From: CAVPCZ01 sp963779225
GTDB lineage: Bacteria; Bacteroidota; Ignavibacteria; UBA10030; UBA6906
Direction: 5' to 3'
Assembly: GCA_963779225.1 (NCBI GenBank)
Contig: CAVZWW010000003.1
Location: 744,001-808,000 of the forward strand
Length of the DNA: 64,000 nt
Shown: positions 60,972 to 64,000 of the stretch, piece after piece
How the letters are laid out: each line of letters starts with the position of its first letter
Position numbering within the stretch: position 1 is the stretch's first letter
The notes under the pieces: model-generated
Database searches by the model: none
Seen by the model: only the letters and a program-made list of their open reading frames with translations
What the model was told of the DNA's origin: nothing
Program-made: the position numbers and the translations under genes

Positions 60972-61741
60972 CCGGTCTTCCGGAGGATTTCAAGCATTGC
61001 GTTATGAATCTTTCCATTGCTGGCGAGAACCTGTTTGCCGTAGATGTTCAGCGGGGCACCGGACATGCCGGTGATGGTGCCGCCCGCTTCCTGTATGAGC
61101 AGCGCCCCCGCTGCGATATCCCACGGATTCAAACTTACTTCCCAGAACCCGTCAAAGCGACCGGCCGCCACATACGACAGGTCCATGGCTGCCGAACCCA
61201 GCCGGCGCACACCGCGTGCCGCCATAAGGAACCGGACAAAGTGTTCAACCGCATTATCGGGGTTCGCGGTGATGTTGTACGGGAATCCGGTGACCAGCAG
61301 GCTGTCGATCAGCGTTGACGACCCGGACACGCGCAGGCGTCTTCCGTTGAGAAACGCCCCGCCTCCCTTTTCGGCGGTGAACATTTCATCCTGATTGGGA
61401 TCGTACACCACGCCCGCCACGAGTTCTCCCTTCCGCTCCACTCCGATGCTCACACTGAAGATGGGTACACCATGGAGGAAGTTGGTGGTGCCGTCGAGTG
61501 GATCGATGATCCAGCGGTATTCGGCGGGTGCCAGGCTGCCGCCGCTTTCTTCCGCAAGGATGGCGTGCTGGGGAAAGTGGCGCCGGATGATGGCGATAAT
61601 CTTCTCCTCCGCACCCCGGTCGATTTCCGAAACGAGGTTCCGTTCATCTCCCTGCTTCTGTTCGACATTGCGGACTTTGCCGACGCTGAGCTTCAGAAAT
61701 CGGCCGGCTTCACGGGCGGCTTCGATGGCTACGTTGAGCAT
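60968..61741 (-). CDS. suhB: Inositol monophosphatase family protein
   Basis: 257 residues. Mg2+-dependent phosphatase. Motifs: EIDRGAEEKI, LAEESGG (metal Glu), IDPLDGTTNFLHG (metal Asp site) and NPWDIAAGALLIQEAGG. Acts on myo-inositol phosphates or related sugar phosphates (or PAP). ATG 61741 is chosen as the start of the first helix. The symbol reflects the family, not a proven function. Confidence 0.93.
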   Translation of the reverse strand: MLNVAIEAAREAGRFLKLSVGKVRNVEQKQGDERNLVSEIDRGAEEKIIAIIRRHFPQHAILAEESGGSLAPAEYRWIIDPLDGTTNFLHGVPIFSVSIGVERKGELVAGVVYDPNQDEMFTAEKGGGAFLNGRRLRVSGSSTLIDSLLVTGFPYNITANPDNAVEHFVRFLMAARGVRRLGSAAMDLSYVAAGRFDGFWEVSLNPWDIAAGALLIQEAGGTITGMSGAPLNIYGKQVLASNGKIHNAMLEILRKTG

Positions 61742-61822
61742 GATGTTCCTGTGAGTGAGTGATTTGATCCGGCGGTCATGCCGCATACGCCCGGCATGTG
61801 GCGCCGGGATGCGACGACCGAC

Positions 61823-61853
61823 CCGGGAACGGCGGGGTTCCCGCCGTTCCCGG
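61823..61853. terminator. Strong hairpin after hflX
   Basis: CCGGGAACGGCGGG (61823-61836), loop of three, CCCGCCGTTCCCGG (61840-61853): a perfect 14-bp stem just past the hflX stop. No U tract, so it may stabilise the 3' end rather than terminate. Confidence 0.5.
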
Positions 61854-61858
61854 GGAAA

Positions 61859-63121
61859 TTACCTGCGCCCGGCCATACGATCCAACAGGATTTTCCGGAT
61901 CCTGTAGCGGATGGTGATGGTCTCTCCGTCATACGACTTCTCCAGAATCTCCGCTGTTTCGTGAAGCCGCGCGATCGTACGGTAGTCGGCCGCTTTCACC
62001 GTCAGCGTCTGTTCCACCACCTGCGCGTCGAGTCTTGACACCAGGTGTTCCCGGAGTGCGGACATCCGGATCCCGCGCGTGGCCGACACAAAGACCGCAT
62101 CCGGATGGGTTGTGGTCAGATACCCGATCACATTTCTGTTCACCAGCCGGTCGATCTTGTTGAACACAATGACCATGGGTTTCCCGGCTGCGCCAAGCTC
62201 CTCCAGGGTTTCGTTGACCACGCTCATCTGCTCTTCAAAGAGGGGATGACTGATGTCGACGACATGCAGGAGAATATCCGCCTCGCGGACCTCATCGAGC
62301 GTGCTCTTGAAGGATGCCACCAGATGGTGGGGGAGTTTCCGGATGAACCCGACGGTGTCGGAGAGCAGGACCCGGTGTGCCGGGGAGAGCGTTACCTGCC
62401 GCACCGTGGAGTCGAGTGTGGCAAAGAGGCGATCTTCCACGAGTACGCCGGCATCGGAGAACCAGTTCAGCAGGGTGGATTTGCCGGCGTTTGTGTAGCC
62501 GACAAGCGCCACGCGCGTAAACTGTTCCCGTCCCTTCCGCTGCACGGCCCGTTCACGCGCAATCACATGCAGCTTTTCGTTCAGATGACTGATGCGCGTG
62601 CGGATGGCGCGGCGGTCGGTTTCGATCTGTGTTTCCCCCGGGCCCTTGGTGCCGATTCCGCCATACTGTTTGGAGAGGTGAGTCCATTGGCGTGTCAGTC
62701 GCGGCAGCATGTACTGGAGCTGGGCCAGCTCCACCTGTGTCTTGGCTTCCCGGGTTTTTGCCCGGGAGGCGAAGATATCAAGGATGAGTCCGCTCCGGTC
62801 AAGGATCTTGCATTTGACGAGCCTCTCGAGGTTACGGATCTGGACGGTGGAGAGGTCGTCATCAAAGATCACGGAGATGATGTCCTTCTCCTCCACCAGG
62901 GAGGCGATTTCCTCCGCCTTCCCCTTGCCGATATAATAGGCGGCATTGATTGTGGGGCGTTCCTGGACGATGCGGGCGACCACCTCGGCTCCCGCTGAGT
63001 CGGCAAGTAATGCCAGTTCCTCCAGGTATTCGTTGACGAGGGTCCGGCCGGTCGATCGTGTTGCGAGTCCGACCAGCACGGCCTTCTCACGTTGTTGTGT
63101 CGCGCGGGATGCTTGTACCAA
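61859..63121 (-). CDS. hflX: Ribosome-associated GTPase HflX
   Basis: 420 residues. Splits stalled 70S ribosomes. N-terminal nucleotide-binding domain (INAAYYIGKGKAEEI), GPGETQIETDRRAIR linker, then G domain: GYTNAGKST (G1), DTVGFIRKLPHHLVASFKST (G3), FNKIDRL (G4), SATRG (G5). Start is TTG 63121, six bases after a GGAGG; an ATG-initiated variant is not available near the conserved start. It overlaps the upstream membrane protein gene by 35 bases. Confidence 0.95.
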   Translation of the reverse strand: MVQASRATQQREKAVLVGLATRSTGRTLVNEYLEELALLADSAGAEVVARIVQERPTINAAYYIGKGKAEEIASLVEEKDIISVIFDDDLSTVQIRNLERLVKCKILDRSGLILDIFASRAKTREAKTQVELAQLQYMLPRLTRQWTHLSKQYGGIGTKGPGETQIETDRRAIRTRISHLNEKLHVIARERAVQRKGREQFTRVALVGYTNAGKSTLLNWFSDAGVLVEDRLFATLDSTVRQVTLSPAHRVLLSDTVGFIRKLPHHLVASFKSTLDEVREADILLHVVDISHPLFEEQMSVVNETLEELGAAGKPMVIVFNKIDRLVNRNVIGYLTTTHPDAVFVSATRGIRMSALREHLVSRLDAQVVEQTLTVKAADYRTIARLHETAEILEKSYDGETITIRYRIRKILLDRMAGRR

Positions 63122-64000
63122 CAATGTCCTCCATTCTGACAGGTATCGCACGTGCAAGGAACATTTCTCCCAGGGCACAGGCGATGGCGAGTACCACAAA
63201 AAGCTTCCAGAGTTCAAGGCCGTAGCGCGACTCGCGCACCACACGGTCTACATCATCCGCAGCGCTGAGCAGAGTCACCTGTCCGGGAGTGATCCGGTGT
63301 CGCGCCCAGAATTCCTCCAGGTCTTGATCGGCCACACGATGCAGATCCGACTCGAACGGCGCGGGATGAACCGCGGCGGCCTGCAACAGCCTCCGTATCC
63401 CGGACGCTGTTTCCGCAGATCCGGCATAAGCCCGATATACCCCCGGCTCCGGCGTATCGCTGAGTTCGATAACCGCGCTCCGCTGGTCTCCCCGTGCCGT
63501 AACGGCCACCCGTTCTTCAAGGCCCGACGGGTACCGCACGATAGTTGCGTGGTCCATGTCGGACGGCTGCAAACGGACCGGGAGGATCAACCGCTGGCCG
63601 ACGGTACTGGTGTCCTCAGTCTGTTGCTGTCCGGCAAGATACATCATGGACCGGTGTAACAGCGGTGCGAAGAGGCCCTTGAACGGGAAATCGGACATCA
63701 CGGTATCGGCGTCCACTGCAAAGGCGAGGATATGGCCGTTGCCAATAGTATAGTCGCACAGGAAGGGTCGTCCGTCGGACATTGCGATGACGGTCAGCCC
63801 CGACCGGCCCGGATTAAGCCCCGCTGCGGCCACCATGCGGGGTCCGTCAAGTGACGGCAGACCGCCTTGCCCGCGTGCCTGCCGGGTGAACATGCCGGCA
63901 AAAAGGGGATGTGAAAAATCCACGGTGCCAAAGGTGATGAATCCTCCGGCGGATCGGGGTGAAGGACCGGCGGGGGCAAGAGCGGACGTGAAAAGAGGGA
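63087..64000 (-). CDS. BatA/VWA-type membrane protein, C-terminal part; 5' end beyond the window
   Basis: About 304 residues are visible and the frame continues past base 64000. The visible part has a beta-rich region (VDFSHPLFAGMF, GHILAFAVDADTVMSDFPF, LAPLLHRSMMYLAGQQ). It ends with a single C-terminal helix (LELWKLFVVLAIACALGEMF) and a short tail with SIPRDTTT. This matches the C-terminal half of FCB-group BatA/aerotolerance-type proteins with an internal glutamine-amidotransferase-like fold. The role is unknown; hflX overlaps its end. Confidence 0.78.
   Translation of the reverse strand, partial: PLFTSALAPAGPSPRSAGGFITFGTVDFSHPLFAGMFTRQARGQGGLPSLDGPRMVAAAGLNPGRSGLTVIAMSDGRPFLCDYTIGNGHILAFAVDADTVMSDFPFKGLFAPLLHRSMMYLAGQQQTEDTSTVGQRLILPVRLQPSDMDHATIVRYPSGLEERVAVTARGDQRSAVIELSDTPEPGVYRAYAGSAETASGIRRLLQAAAVHPAPFESDLHRVADQDLEEFWARHRITPGQVTLLSAADDVDRVVRESRYGLELWKLFVVLAIACALGEMFLARAIPVRMEDIVGTSIPRDTTT

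Overview
The window is a GC-rich, gene-dense bacterial chromosome segment with 61 protein-coding genes, two of them cut by the window ends. I saw no rRNA, tRNA, CRISPR array, insertion sequence or prophage. No gene-free stretch exceeds about 300 bases. The gene content points to the FCB superphylum (Bacteroidota, Ignavibacteriota, Chlorobiota). The hints are an ExbB-ExbD-ExbD-TonB operon with a PstS-like lipoprotein and a TPR protein, a secreted lamin-tail protein with a FlgD-like C-terminus, a secreted tricorn-type protease, and several small outer-membrane barrels. Candidate promoters are ordinary sigma70 type (TTGnnn, 17 bp, TATATT-like), not the Bacteroidetes TAnnTTTG type, which favours an Ignavibacteria-like lineage. 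This placement is inference.

Region 1 (1-13.8 kb, + strand): a partial alpha-amylase; a CNNM/CBS transporter; an outer-membrane protein; a KinB/AlgB-like histidine kinase and NtrC-family regulator. Next come a sigma54 promoter and a STAS antagonist gene, then the Ton operon (exbB, exbD, exbD, tonB, small membrane protein, PstS-like lipoprotein, TPR protein) and an ECF sigma factor. Five of the seven Ton-operon genes carry an apparent single-base-type frameshift.

Region 2 (13.8-36.9 kb, both strands): housekeeping and accessory genes. They include Nudix, HMA, Smr, an M14 peptidase, GT4, citrate synthase, a tricorn-like protease, polyphosphate kinase and an esterase. A second STAS paralogue sits directly before a zinc-ribbon/class III cyclase/AAA ATPase/membrane fusion. 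These are followed by a VanX-type dipeptidase, a 23S rRNA methyltransferase family protein, a stand-alone receiver, a lamin-tail protein, a DUF1207-like barrel preceded by 33-nt repeats, GNAT, and a fatty-acid hydroxylase.

Region 3 (36.9-50.7 kb, - strand): a contiguous energy-metabolism cluster, hypA-hypB, then hoxE-F-U-Y-H-W, hypF-C-D-E, butyrate kinase and phosphate butyryltransferase. It encodes a bidirectional NAD-linked [NiFe] hydrogenase, its full maturation set, and a substrate-level ATP step that consumes acyl-CoA. A sigma54-like promoter lies upstream of hoxE.

Region 4 (51-64 kb): glnD-murI; a radical SAM protein, DinB-fold protein and barrel; then a tightly overlapping nucleotide-salvage operon (pyrE, Nudix, HAD phosphatase, pyrimidine-nucleoside phosphorylase, CBS protein). 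It ends with inositol monophosphatase, hflX and a truncated membrane protein on the minus strand.

Recurring themes are two sigma54-type promoters next to an NtrC-type activator, a partner-switch paralogue pair, possible leaderless transcripts, and a set of +1-type frameshifts that either mark assembly errors or real gene decay.
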